Origin: Alphaproteobacteria bacterium
GTDB lineage: Bacteria > Pseudomonadota > Alphaproteobacteria > Rhizobiales > Xanthobacteraceae
NCBI GenBank assembly: GCA_005883445.1
Contig: VAZL01000650.1
Span: 1 to 5,049, forward strand
Reading direction: 5' to 3'
Length of the DNA: 5,049 bases
Shown here one piece after another: positions 1 through 5,049 of the stretch. The stretch's first letter is position 1; each line of letters starts with the position of its first letter. Both the position numbers and the translations under genes were made by a program. The notes beneath the pieces are model-generated. The model saw only the letters and a list, made by a program, of their open reading frames with translations. It was not told the origin of the DNA and searched no databases.

Positions 1-38
1 GGGAAAAGCGCAATGAAATCAACAGCGATTTTTCAAAG

Positions 39-123
39 TGGTGCGGTCGAGAGGACTCGAACCTCCACGGGTTGCCCCGCTAGCACCTCAAGCTAGTGCG
101 TCTACCAATTCCGCCACGACCGC
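39..123 (-). tRNA. tRNA-Leu (anticodon GAG)
   Basis: Read on the minus strand, this folds as a complete class II tRNA. The 7-bp acceptor stem is GCGGTCG/CGACCGC, with discriminator A (42) and an encoded CCA (41-39). The D stem is GCG/CGC with an AATTGGTAGA loop. The anticodon stem CTAGC/GCTAG closes the loop TTGAGGT, whose anticodon GAG lies at 87-89. The long variable arm CGGG-GCAA-CCCG is typical of Leu tRNAs, and the T arm carries the TTCGAGT loop. GAG reads CUC and CUU codons, and CUC should be common in this GC-rich genome. The gene is divergent from lipB. Only 38 bases of 3' flank are visible, so whether the 3' end serves as an integration site cannot be judged. Confidence 0.97.
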
Positions 124-168
124 AAATGAACGCGGGCCGCGGGGCCGCGCGCCGAAGCGACGGCGCTC

Positions 169-197
169 GATGTAACAAATCAACCCGGAGCGAACAA
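169..197 (-). promoter_or_regulatory. candidate sigma-70 promoter for tRNA-Leu
   Basis: On the minus strand TTGTTC (197-192) and TACATC (174-169) are separated by exactly 17 bases. The start point would lie near 162, giving a processed leader of about 40 nt before the tRNA 5' end at 123. Each hexamer matches its consensus at only about three of six positions, and the call rests mainly on spacing and location. The leader contains a GC-rich tandem GGGCCGCG repeat (134-149, plus strand). Confidence 0.28.
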
Positions 198-235
198 GGG
201 CCGCGACGTTTCGCTCGTCCGGATCGAGCGCGGAC

Positions 236-249
236 GCACGCGCGCGTGC
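236..249. repeat. perfect 14-bp palindrome in the divergent intergenic region
   Basis: GCACGCGCGCGTGC is its own reverse complement over all 14 bases; bases 235 and 250 do not extend it. It lies between the tRNA-Leu and lipB promoter candidates, where a dimeric repressor site would be plausible. It is built of alternating CG steps in GC-rich DNA, so chance origin is quite possible. No known operator is recognised. Confidence 0.3.
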
Positions 250-331
250 TTGCCCAGTCCCTGTAAGTGCGCCGCTCCGCAGGTTCCTTGACTTCTGCCG
301 CAATGCGGGGTGTTGCTTGCGCCCACACGGC

Positions 332-361
332 TGGAGCGCTTCCAAGCCGTCACCATATAGT
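332..361 (+). promoter_or_regulatory. candidate lipB promoter, near-consensus -10
   Basis: TATAGT at 356-361 matches the -10 consensus at five of six positions and stands out in GC-rich surroundings. The best partner at -35 is the weak TGGAGC (332-337) with an 18-base spacer. The start point would fall at about 367-369, at or next to the chosen lipB ATG at 369, implying a leaderless or nearly leaderless transcript. If translation begins at the ATG at 393 instead, the leader would be about 25 nt. Confidence 0.4.
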
Positions 362-368
362 TTCAGGG

Positions 369-1112
369 ATGATCAGTGCGCGCGACGACGTGATGGTCGG
401 GCTCGACCGGGCTTCGAGCCCGGTGGAGTGGCGGATCAGCGAGGGCCTTGTGGCCTACGAAACCGCGCTCGCGCTCATGGAGATGCGCGCCGCGGCGATC
501 GCCGGCGGCGTCGCGAGCGAACTCATCTGGCTGCTTGAACATCCGCCGCTCTACACCGCCGGGACCAGCGCCAAGCGGGCCGAGGTGATCGAGGCGCGCT
601 TTCCGGTCCATCCGGCCGGGCGCGGCGGGCAGTTGACTTATCACGGCCCCGGGCAGCGGGTCGTCTACGTCATGCTCGATCTCAAGCGCCGCGGCCAGGA
701 CGTGCGCCGCTTCGTGGCCACGCTGGAGGAATGGATCATCCGCGCCTTGGCAAACTTCGACGTTGCGGGCGAGCGGCGCGCGGACCGCATCGGGGTCTGG
801 GTGCGGCGGCCGGACAAAGGCGCCGCCCGCGAGGACAAGATCGCGGCAATCGGCGTCAGGATCAAACGCTGGGTCACGCTGCACGGCGTGGCGCTCAATA
901 TCGACTGCGATCTCTCGCACTATGCCGGCATCGTGCCCTGCGGCGTGTCCGACCCGCGTTACGGCATCACCAGCCTCGCCGATCTCGGCCACGCGGTGAC
1001 GCTCGCCGAGATCGACGCGGCGCTGCGGCGTGAATTCGAGCACCTGTTCGGGACGGTTGCGCGCGGTCAGGCTGCGGCCGACCGCTTGGTTCCGAGTTTT
1101 CCCGCGACCTAG
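369..1112 (+). CDS. lipB: Octanoyltransferase LipB (lipoyl-[ACP]:protein N-lipoyltransferase)
   Basis: LipB transfers the octanoyl group from octanoyl-ACP to a lysine of lipoyl domains (pyruvate and 2-oxoglutarate dehydrogenase E2, glycine cleavage H protein) in the cytoplasm; LipA then inserts sulfur. With the ATG at 369 the protein is 247 aa, slightly longer than E. coli LipB (213 aa), as is usual in alphaproteobacteria. The signature GRGGQLTYHGPGQ spans residues 84-96. Lys157 in DKIAAIGVRIKRW and Cys191 in VPCGVSDPRYG correspond to the catalytic Lys135/Cys169 pair of E. coli. The pocket segment HGVALNID follows at 172-179. The frame is open back to 267, but residues before 369 look non-coding. 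No good Shine-Dalgarno precedes 369, only an adjacent CAGGG, and ATG 393 is an alternative start. No lipA is in view. The gene converges on the acylphosphatase gene, with 38 bp between stop codons. Confidence 0.95.
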   Translation: MISARDDVMVGLDRASSPVEWRISEGLVAYETALALMEMRAAAIAGGVASELIWLLEHPPLYTAGTSAKRAEVIEARFPVHPAGRGGQLTYHGPGQRVVYVMLDLKRRGQDVRRFVATLEEWIIRALANFDVAGERRADRIGVWVRRPDKGAAREDKIAAIGVRIKRWVTLHGVALNIDCDLSHYAGIVPCGVSDPRYGITSLADLGHAVTLAEIDAALRREFEHLFGTVARGQAAADRLVPSFPAT

Positions 1113-1150
1113 CGGCGTTCTTGCGTCACGGCGCTGAAGCTTGGGCCGCG

Positions 1151-1450
1151 CTAAGCCGTCGGCAATACCGCAAAGCGCTCGCCGCCGGACAGCGCAAACT
1201 CGTCGGGCGTGCCGTCGCGCTCGTCGATGCCGTCGACGCGCGCGCCGGGCGGCCCGCGGCGATAAGCCTCCACCACCTGCGCGACTGTCGCCGCCGGCCC
1301 TGCCAGCACCGCCTCGACGGCGCCATCGCGCCGGTTGCGCACCCAGCCGGCAAGTCCATGATCGAGCGCGGTGTACTCGGCGAAGGCACGGTAACCCACG
1401 CCCTGCACGCGCCCGCGGATGACGAGGTGACGGATCGCGCGCGCGCTCAT
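1151..1450 (-). CDS. acyP: Acylphosphatase
   Basis: This is a 99-aa protein, the normal size for the small cytosolic acylphosphatases, which hydrolyse the carboxyl-phosphate bond of acyl phosphates. The phosphate-binding loop GRVQGVGYR occupies residues 13-21. Arg21 and Asn39 (in GWVRN, 35-39) match the catalytic Arg23 and Asn41 of human muscle acylphosphatase. The C-terminal part fits the alpha/beta sandwich. The frame is open far upstream, but homology begins just after the ATG at 1450. That ATG overlaps the stop of the upstream gene as ATGA (1447-1450) and has a GGGGAAG ribosome-site-like stretch at 1461-1455. It is the last gene of the minus-strand run, translationally coupled to the GGCT-like gene. 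The physiological substrate of bacterial acylphosphatases is generally not settled. Confidence 0.95.
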   Translation of the reverse strand: MSARAIRHLVIRGRVQGVGYRAFAEYTALDHGLAGWVRNRRDGAVEAVLAGPAATVAQVVEAYRRGPPGARVDGIDERDGTPDEFALSGGERFAVLPTA

Positions 1451-1917
1451 CCCACTTCCCCGGTGTCCTTCGCGCGCACCCCGCGCCATCGCGACGGCGC
1501 CCAGCGCGCCAGCGAGCGAATGTAGATTTCGGGCAGCTGCCACTCGCGCGCGGCTTCGACCACCAGCGAGATGTAGCCCGGCCTGGGCGTCCCCTCCCCT
1601 TGCCGGCGCGCGATATAAACCAGCGCCATCGCTTGCACGTCGCCGCACCGCACCGGCAGTCGGCGGCGCAGGTAGAGGCCGGAATCGACGCTTTCGTAGG
1701 CGTTGATGGCGGCAAGATCGCGCGCGCTCAGCCGCCACAGCACGCCGTGCACGCGGCCGCCCGGCCGCGGCGCGATCGAGCCGAAGCCCTCGGGATTGAT
1801 GACGAACCGCCAGCCCGAAAGCACCGCGATGCCGGCCGCCTCGGCGCCCCGGCAGCGCGCGCCCATGAGCGCGCGGCTCATGTTCGATCCGTAGGCGAAA
1901 TGCAGCGTCAGCCTCAC
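1447..1917 (-). CDS. Gamma-glutamylcyclotransferase-like (GGCT/AIG2 fold) protein
   Basis: This is a 156-aa soluble protein of the gamma-glutamylcyclotransferase superfamily, whose members release 5-oxoproline from gamma-glutamyl amino acids or amines. The hallmark substrate loop YGSNM is at residues 9-13. GVLWRLSARDLAAINAYE (58-75) is the usual core segment, and Glu75 is at the position of the catalytic acid (Glu98 in human GGCT). The C-terminal part includes a YISLVVEAAREWQLPEIYI stretch, as in other bacterial members. The start is a GTG at 1917; no other start precedes the YGSN motif, and the GTGA overlap with the upstream DUF805 stop (1914-1917) supports it. The superfamily is broad (GGCT, GGACT, BtrG-like), so the exact substrate cannot be read from the sequence. 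It lies in a coupled run with DUF805 and acylphosphatase. Confidence 0.88.
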   Translation of the reverse strand: MRLTLHFAYGSNMSRALMGARCRGAEAAGIAVLSGWRFVINPEGFGSIAPRPGGRVHGVLWRLSARDLAAINAYESVDSGLYLRRRLPVRCGDVQAMALVYIARRQGEGTPRPGYISLVVEAAREWQLPEIYIRSLARWAPSRWRGVRAKDTGEVG

Positions 1918-2423
1918 GAGCGCGCCGAGCTCGTCGCGGCGGGACGCGTCGCAGCCCAGATCGAGAAACCGATCGCCATCGGCATGGGCGCGACCACGAG
2001 CGCCAAAATCGCCGTGGCCACATACGCGAAGATTCCGGTCTCCGCGGTCAGCGTGGCGATGAGCAAAGGCAGGGCGAGGACATCATCGGCGCGTGCCGTC
2101 TGTTCAACATCGCCGAAGGGCACGATCAGCGCGACGAGGAGGAGGAAGAGAATCACCGCCAGCGCGTAGAGCACGGCGATCGCGGCCGCCACGCCAATTC
2201 GGCGATCGACATCCCGCAGCCGCTTGGCGTGAAGACAAAACCAGCACCAGAGCGCGATCGCTTGCGCGAGTGCAAAGGGCGCGAGCCCGACGCGCAGCAT
2301 GACGGGCGGCGAGATCAAGAGAAACGAAAGGAAGGCCGTCCCATAAACCACGGCCGCACCTGCGGCGAAGGCACGCGGCGCAAGGCGGCCGCGGGCGGAG
2401 AAGAACACGGCGAGCGATTCCAT
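1914..2423 (-). CDS. DUF805 family inner-membrane protein
   Basis: This is a 169-aa hydrophobic protein with about four membrane segments (roughly residues 19-38, 46-64, 77-102 and 133-155). DUF805 features are visible: an N-terminal FFSARGRLAPRAF (7-19, the family's F..RGR...F pattern) and HAKRLRD at 65-71 after the second membrane segment. No enzymatic residues or known function can be assigned; DUF805 proteins are uncharacterised membrane proteins. I chose the ATG at 2423 because the family normally begins a few residues before the FF.xRGR motif. A GTG at 2441 would add six residues (MPRSSG) and has no ribosome site. The C-terminal end is a low-complexity TRPAATSSARS tail. Its stop overlaps the GTG of the GGCT-like gene by 4 bp, so it is probably the first cistron of a three-gene coupled unit. 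Confidence 0.82.
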   Translation of the reverse strand: MESLAVFFSARGRLAPRAFAAGAAVVYGTAFLSFLLISPPVMLRVGLAPFALAQAIALWCWFCLHAKRLRDVDRRIGVAAAIAVLYALAVILFLLLVALIVPFGDVEQTARADDVLALPLLIATLTAETGIFAYVATAILALVVAPMPMAIGFSIWAATRPAATSSARS

Positions 2424-2465
2424 CCCGCTCGATCGTGGCACGGCGCGAGGGCAAATTCACCCGTC

Positions 2466-2504
2466 CCGGCCCGCCACGCAACACCCGCGTGCATCACGGG
2501 CCGG
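2466..2504 (-). terminator. GC-rich stem-loop after pccA (possible terminator or processing element)
   Basis: The outer arms CCGGCCCG (2466-2473) and CGGGCCGG (2497-2504) are perfectly complementary over 8 bp. Inside them CACGC (2475-2479) and GCGTG (2487-2491) form a second 5-bp stem with a 7-nt loop and a small asymmetric bulge. It begins only 12 bases past the pccA stop codon and ends about 42 bases before the DUF805 ATG. No U-run follows on the minus strand, so it is not a classical intrinsic terminator. It could be a partial terminator, an mRNA 3'-stabilising hairpin or a Rho-associated end. Confidence 0.38.
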
Positions 2505-2516
2505 CTGGGGCGGGCG

Positions 2517-4466
2517 TCACGCGAACTCCATGATCACCGCGTCGACGGCGAGGCTGTCGCCGGGCTTGGCCTTGATCGCCTTCACGACGCCGTCGCGCTC
2601 CGCGCGCAAGACGTTCTCCATCTTCATCGCTTCGACCACGGCGAGCGTCTCGCCGGCTTTGACCTCCTGGTCCGCGGCCTTCTTCGGCGGCATCAGCCGC
2701 GCCGCCGCGGCTTCGCGCTCGGTGTAGACATAGGCGCGCGTCTCGACCCCGCGGTGGGAGAGATCGAAGCCGTTGAGCACCGGCCGCACCTGCACCGAGA
2801 TCGGCCGATCATCGATGGTGCCCGACCATACCGGATCGCCCGGCTTCCAGGCCGACGTCAGCACGTGCGTCGGCCGCGACTTGCCGCCGGCTTCGAAACG
2901 CACCACGAGGGCATCGCCTTCACGCGTGATATCGAGCGCGATCTCGCTTTCGCCGAGCCACACGGCCCGCCGCCGTTCCCGCGTCACCGCGGCTCCCGGC
3001 CGCTGGCCGGAAATGCGGCGCTTTCTCTCGCCGAGCACATGATCGATGGCGGCGGCGACCGCGGCGAGCACGCGCGCCGTCTCGCGGTCCGGGACGACCG
3101 AATGAAAGCCGGCGGGATATTCCTCGGACAGAAATGCAGTCGAGAGCTTTCCCGCTTGCCAGCGCTCGTGCTGCATCAGCGCCGCGAGAAACGAGATGTT
3201 GTGGCGGAAGCCTTCGACGTCGAAGGCATCGAGCGCGTCGGCCTGGGCGGCGATCGCCTCCTTGCGCGTTCGCGCGTGAGTTATGAGCTTGGCGATCATG
3301 GGATCGTAGTAGAGCGAAATTTCGCCGCCCTCGTAGACGCCGGTGTCGACGCGCACGGTTATGCCGCCTGCGCTGCGCTCCGCCGGCGGGCGGTAGCGCA
3401 CCAGGCGGCCGATCGACGGCAGGAAATTGCGGGTGGGATCCTCGGCATAGACGCGCGTCTCGACCGCCCAGCCCGAGAGTTCCACGTCGCTCTGCTTGAG
3501 CTTGAGCTTCTCGCCCGCCGCCACGCGGATCATCTGCTCAACCAGGTCGATCCCCGTCACCAGCTCGGTGACGGGATGCTCGACCTGCAGCCGCGTGTTC
3601 ATTTCGAGAAAATAGAAGCGCTTGTCCTGTCCGACGACGAACTCCACGGTGCCGGCCGAGTCGTAGCCGACGGCCTTGGCGAGCGCGACCGCCTGCTCGC
3701 CCATTTTGCCGCGCGTCGCCGCGTCGACGAGCGGGCTCGGTGCTTCCTCCACGACTTTCTGGTTGCGGCGCTGGATCGAGCATTCGCGCTCGCCGAGATG
3801 AATGACGTTGCCGTGCTTGTCGCCCAGCACCTGGATTTCGATATGGCGCGGATCGACGATGAATTTCTCGATGAACACGCGGTCGTCGCCGAAGGAGGAT
3901 TTGGCCTCGTAACGCGCGCGCGCAAAACCCTCGGCGACCTCGGCCTTGGAATGCGCAATCCGCATGCCCTTGCCACCGCCGCCCGCCGACGCCTTGATCA
4001 TTACCGGATATCCGATCTCGTCGGCGATCTTCACCGCGTGCTTGGCGTCGGAGATCACGCCGAGATGCCCGGGAACGGTGGATACTTTGGCTCTCGCCGC
4101 CGCCTTCTTGCTCTCGATCTTGTCGCCCATGGCGGCGATCGCCTTGGGATTGGGTCCGATGAAGACGATGCCGGCCCTCGCCAGCGCCTTGGGAAAAGCC
4201 TCGCGCTCGGAGAGAAAGCCGTAGCCGGGATGCACCGCCTCGGCGCCGGTGCGTTTGCAGGCGTCGACGATCTTGTCGATGACCAGATAGCTTTCGGACG
4301 CCGGCGGCGGACCGATGGGCACGGCCTCGTCGGCCATTTCGACGTGCAGCGCGTCGCGGTCGGCCTCGGAATAGACCGCAACGGTTGCAATTCCCAGGCG
4401 GCGCGCGGTCTTGATGATCCGGCAGGCGATCTCGCCGCGATTGGCGATCAGGATACGCTTGAACAT
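2517..4466 (-). CDS. pccA: Propionyl-CoA carboxylase alpha subunit with an apparently truncated biotinyl domain
   Basis: The product is 649 aa. It carries biotin carboxylase and biotin-carrier functions and, with PccB (not in view), carboxylates propionyl-CoA to methylmalonyl-CoA in the cytoplasm. The biotin carboxylase domain (about 1-450) starts FKRILIANRGEIACRI and has the ATP loop GGGGKG (162-167). Lys116, Lys237, Glu275, Glu288, Asn290, Arg292 and Arg338 align with active-site residues of E. coli AccC. A linker/BT domain (about 500-590) includes LTSAWKPGDPVW and VRPVLNG, typical of PccA rather than a bare acetyl-CoA subunit. The biotin motif is EAMKMEN with Lys615. Odd point: MPPKKAAD runs straight into QEVKAGETLAV at 599/600 (bases 2670/2669). 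The usual CPMPG-containing half of the biotinyl domain, about 21 residues, is missing. Usual length in related organisms is about 670 aa, as I recall. Start ATG 4466 fits the family; the ribosome site is weak. A TTGACA lies upstream. Confidence 0.94.
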   Translation of the reverse strand: MFKRILIANRGEIACRIIKTARRLGIATVAVYSEADRDALHVEMADEAVPIGPPPASESYLVIDKIVDACKRTGAEAVHPGYGFLSEREAFPKALARAGIVFIGPNPKAIAAMGDKIESKKAAARAKVSTVPGHLGVISDAKHAVKIADEIGYPVMIKASAGGGGKGMRIAHSKAEVAEGFARARYEAKSSFGDDRVFIEKFIVDPRHIEIQVLGDKHGNVIHLGERECSIQRRNQKVVEEAPSPLVDAATRGKMGEQAVALAKAVGYDSAGTVEFVVGQDKRFYFLEMNTRLQVEHPVTELVTGIDLVEQMIRVAAGEKLKLKQSDVELSGWAVETRVYAEDPTRNFLPSIGRLVRYRPPAERSAGGITVRVDTGVYEGGEISLYYDPMIAKLITHARTRKEAIAAQADALDAFDVEGFRHNISFLAALMQHERWQAGKLSTAFLSEEYPAGFHSVVPDRETARVLAAVAAAIDHVLGERKRRISGQRPGAAVTRERRRAVWLGESEIALDITREGDALVVRFEAGGKSRPTHVLTSAWKPGDPVWSGTIDDRPISVQVRPVLNGFDLSHRGVETRAYVYTEREAAAARLMPPKKAADQEVKAGETLAVVEAMKMENVLRAERDGVVKAIKAKPGDSLAVDAVIMEFA

Positions 4467-4501
4467 GCCGCGATTGGGACCCCGCGAATCCGGCGCTTTA
4501 G

Positions 4502-4530
4502 GCTTTGCGGCGCAGCAGGGTAAATGTCAA
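4502..4530 (-). promoter_or_regulatory. candidate pccA promoter with consensus -35
   Basis: A perfect TTGACA (4530-4525, minus strand) lies in the 71-bp gap between the DUF4010 stop and the pccA ATG. Seventeen bases further on is CAAAGC (4507-4502), a poor -10. A transcript would start near 4495 with a leader of about 30 nt. The exact -35 hexamer in the right place is suggestive, but the weak -10 keeps the call tentative. pccA might also be reached by read-through from the upstream gene. Confidence 0.4.
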
Positions 4531-4537
4531 CAGCGGT

Positions 4538-5049
4538 TCACGGCGCGAGATAAGCAAAGGTCAACCATGCGGCTGCGCCACCCACGGCGAGGCAACCGAA
4601 TGCCAGGACCGCAAGATCGGCCGCGAACCAGCCGCGGCCGATGGCCGCGCCGATGGCAATCTTGCTCACCGTATCGCTGGCGACGGCGGCGAGAATGGCG
4701 AGCACCGCCTGCGTCCGGCTCAGAGTATCAGGGGTGAGACGCACCATGGAGACGGTGACCGCGTCGACATCGACGAGCCCGACGAAGATTGCGCCGGCCA
4801 CCGCACCCGTTGCGCCGAACGCTTCGCCCACCGCACGACCGAGCACGATGATCACGGCGAGGAAAACGGCAAATCCGACGACCGACAGAAGATCGAACGG
4901 ATTGCGAAACTTCACGCTGCGATATTCATCGCGGTCGGCATGCTGCCAGATCATCCAGGCGACGGCGAACCCCAGCGCCGTCAGCGCGGCCGCGACGAGC
5001 GCGGGCGCGACCAATACGAGGAGTTCGACCTTGAGCGCGGCCACGATGC
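4538..5049 (-). CDS. MgtC/SapB-DUF4010 family membrane protein, C-terminal part (5' end outside window)
   Basis: The visible 169 codons run off the window edge at 5049. The first possible start (GTG at 5044) is preceded by an in-frame Ile codon and looks like an internal valine, so I treat the gene as partial. Counting from that Val, five membrane segments are seen at roughly 7-33, 49-75, 78-103, 113-136 and 139-166. The motif NPFDLLSVVGFAVFLAVI (48-65) and the polar intramembrane GLVDVDAVTVSM (89-100) followed by ASDTVSKIAIGAAIG (122-136) are the hallmark of DUF4010. This domain usually follows an N-terminal MgtC-like domain in proteins of about 400 aa. The paired acidic residues DVD and the D/K of SDTVSK inside membrane segments suggest ion or small-solute handling, but the function is not established. 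It sits upstream of and codirectional with pccA. Confidence 0.85.
   Translation of the reverse strand, partial: IVAALKVELLVLVAPALVAAALTALGFAVAWMIWQHADRDEYRSVKFRNPFDLLSVVGFAVFLAVIIVLGRAVGEAFGATGAVAGAIFVGLVDVDAVTVSMVRLTPDTLSRTQAVLAILAAVASDTVSKIAIGAAIGRGWFAADLAVLAFGCLAVGGAAAWLTFAYLAP

Noticed and set aside
1..38. A possible tRNA-Leu terminator on the minus strand
   Set aside because: GAAAA/TTTTC arms with a CGC/GCG core can be paired around a 13-base loop, but the helix is interrupted and mostly A-T. The window ends immediately after it.
267..368. A longer LipB starting upstream of 369
   Set aside because: The extra 34 residues show no LipB similarity. They overlap the near-consensus -10 at 356-361 and have no ribosome site.
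1109..1153. A possible bidirectional terminator between the convergent lipB and acyP stops
   Set aside because: Only a 5-bp GCGGC/GCCGC pairing (1112-1116 with 1145-1149) with a 28-base loop and no T-run was found; too weak to call.
363..1715. A 450-codon open frame on the minus strand covering lipB, acyP and part of the GGCT-like gene
   Set aside because: It overlaps three genes with clear motifs in other frames and its translation is low-complexity Arg/Ala-rich sequence.
1451..2023. An N-terminal extension of the acylphosphatase frame up to 290 residues
   Set aside because: The added 191 residues resemble nothing and overlap the GGCT-like and DUF805 genes. The 99-aa form from ATG 1450 matches the family length exactly.
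2229..4523. A 764-codon open frame on the plus strand opposite pccA
   Set aside because: It runs antisense to a gene with full-length family homology. Its composition is arginine- and histidine-rich with no recognisable domain, as expected where a GC-rich gene leaves the complementary frame free of stops.
4538..5044. The DUF4010 protein as a complete 168-aa gene starting at GTG 5044
   Set aside because: The codon before the GTG continues the open frame to the window edge, and the family normally has a larger N-terminal part, so the gene is most likely truncated by the window.

Overview
The window is GC-rich (by eye about two thirds G+C). LipB and a PccA-type propionyl-CoA carboxylase alpha subunit resemble those of Alphaproteobacteria, most likely Hyphomicrobiales (Rhizobiales) near the Bradyrhizobium/Xanthobacter group. 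That placement is inferred from remembered family sequences, not from a search. I see no insertion sequence, phage gene, CRISPR array or obvious foreign segment; it reads as ordinary chromosome.

Layout. Bases 39-123 (minus) are a complete tRNA-Leu(GAG) with the CCA end encoded. Bases 124-368 form a divergent intergenic region with candidate promoters for the tRNA (minus) and lipB (plus), and a perfect 14-bp palindrome. lipB (octanoyltransferase of lipoate synthesis) is at 369-1112 on the plus strand. It converges on a minus-strand run that fills the rest of the window. In transcription order this run is: the C-terminal part of a MgtC/DUF4010-type membrane protein (cut by the window edge at 5049), pccA (4466-2517), a DUF805 membrane protein (2423-1914), a gamma-glutamylcyclotransferase-like protein (1917-1447) and an acylphosphatase (1450-1151). 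The last three overlap by 4 bp at each junction and are probably one translationally coupled operon. A GC-rich stem-loop separates pccA from them.

Function. PccA carries the biotin carboxylase and biotin-carrier parts of propionyl-CoA carboxylase, which makes methylmalonyl-CoA from propionyl-CoA; the beta subunit (PccB) is not in the window. LipB supplies octanoyl groups for the lipoylated 2-oxoacid dehydrogenases. The two small soluble enzymes (GGCT-like, acylphosphatase) act on gamma-glutamyl compounds and acyl phosphates respectively, and their coupling is the most suggestive functional association here.

The observation most worth a second look is inside PccA. The biotin lysine motif is intact, but about 21 residues that normally form the first half of the biotinyl domain (the CPMPG-type strand and following turn) are absent at residue 599/600. 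This looks like a clean in-frame deletion of about 63 bp. Otherwise the region looks conventional, and I found no convincing undescribed system.
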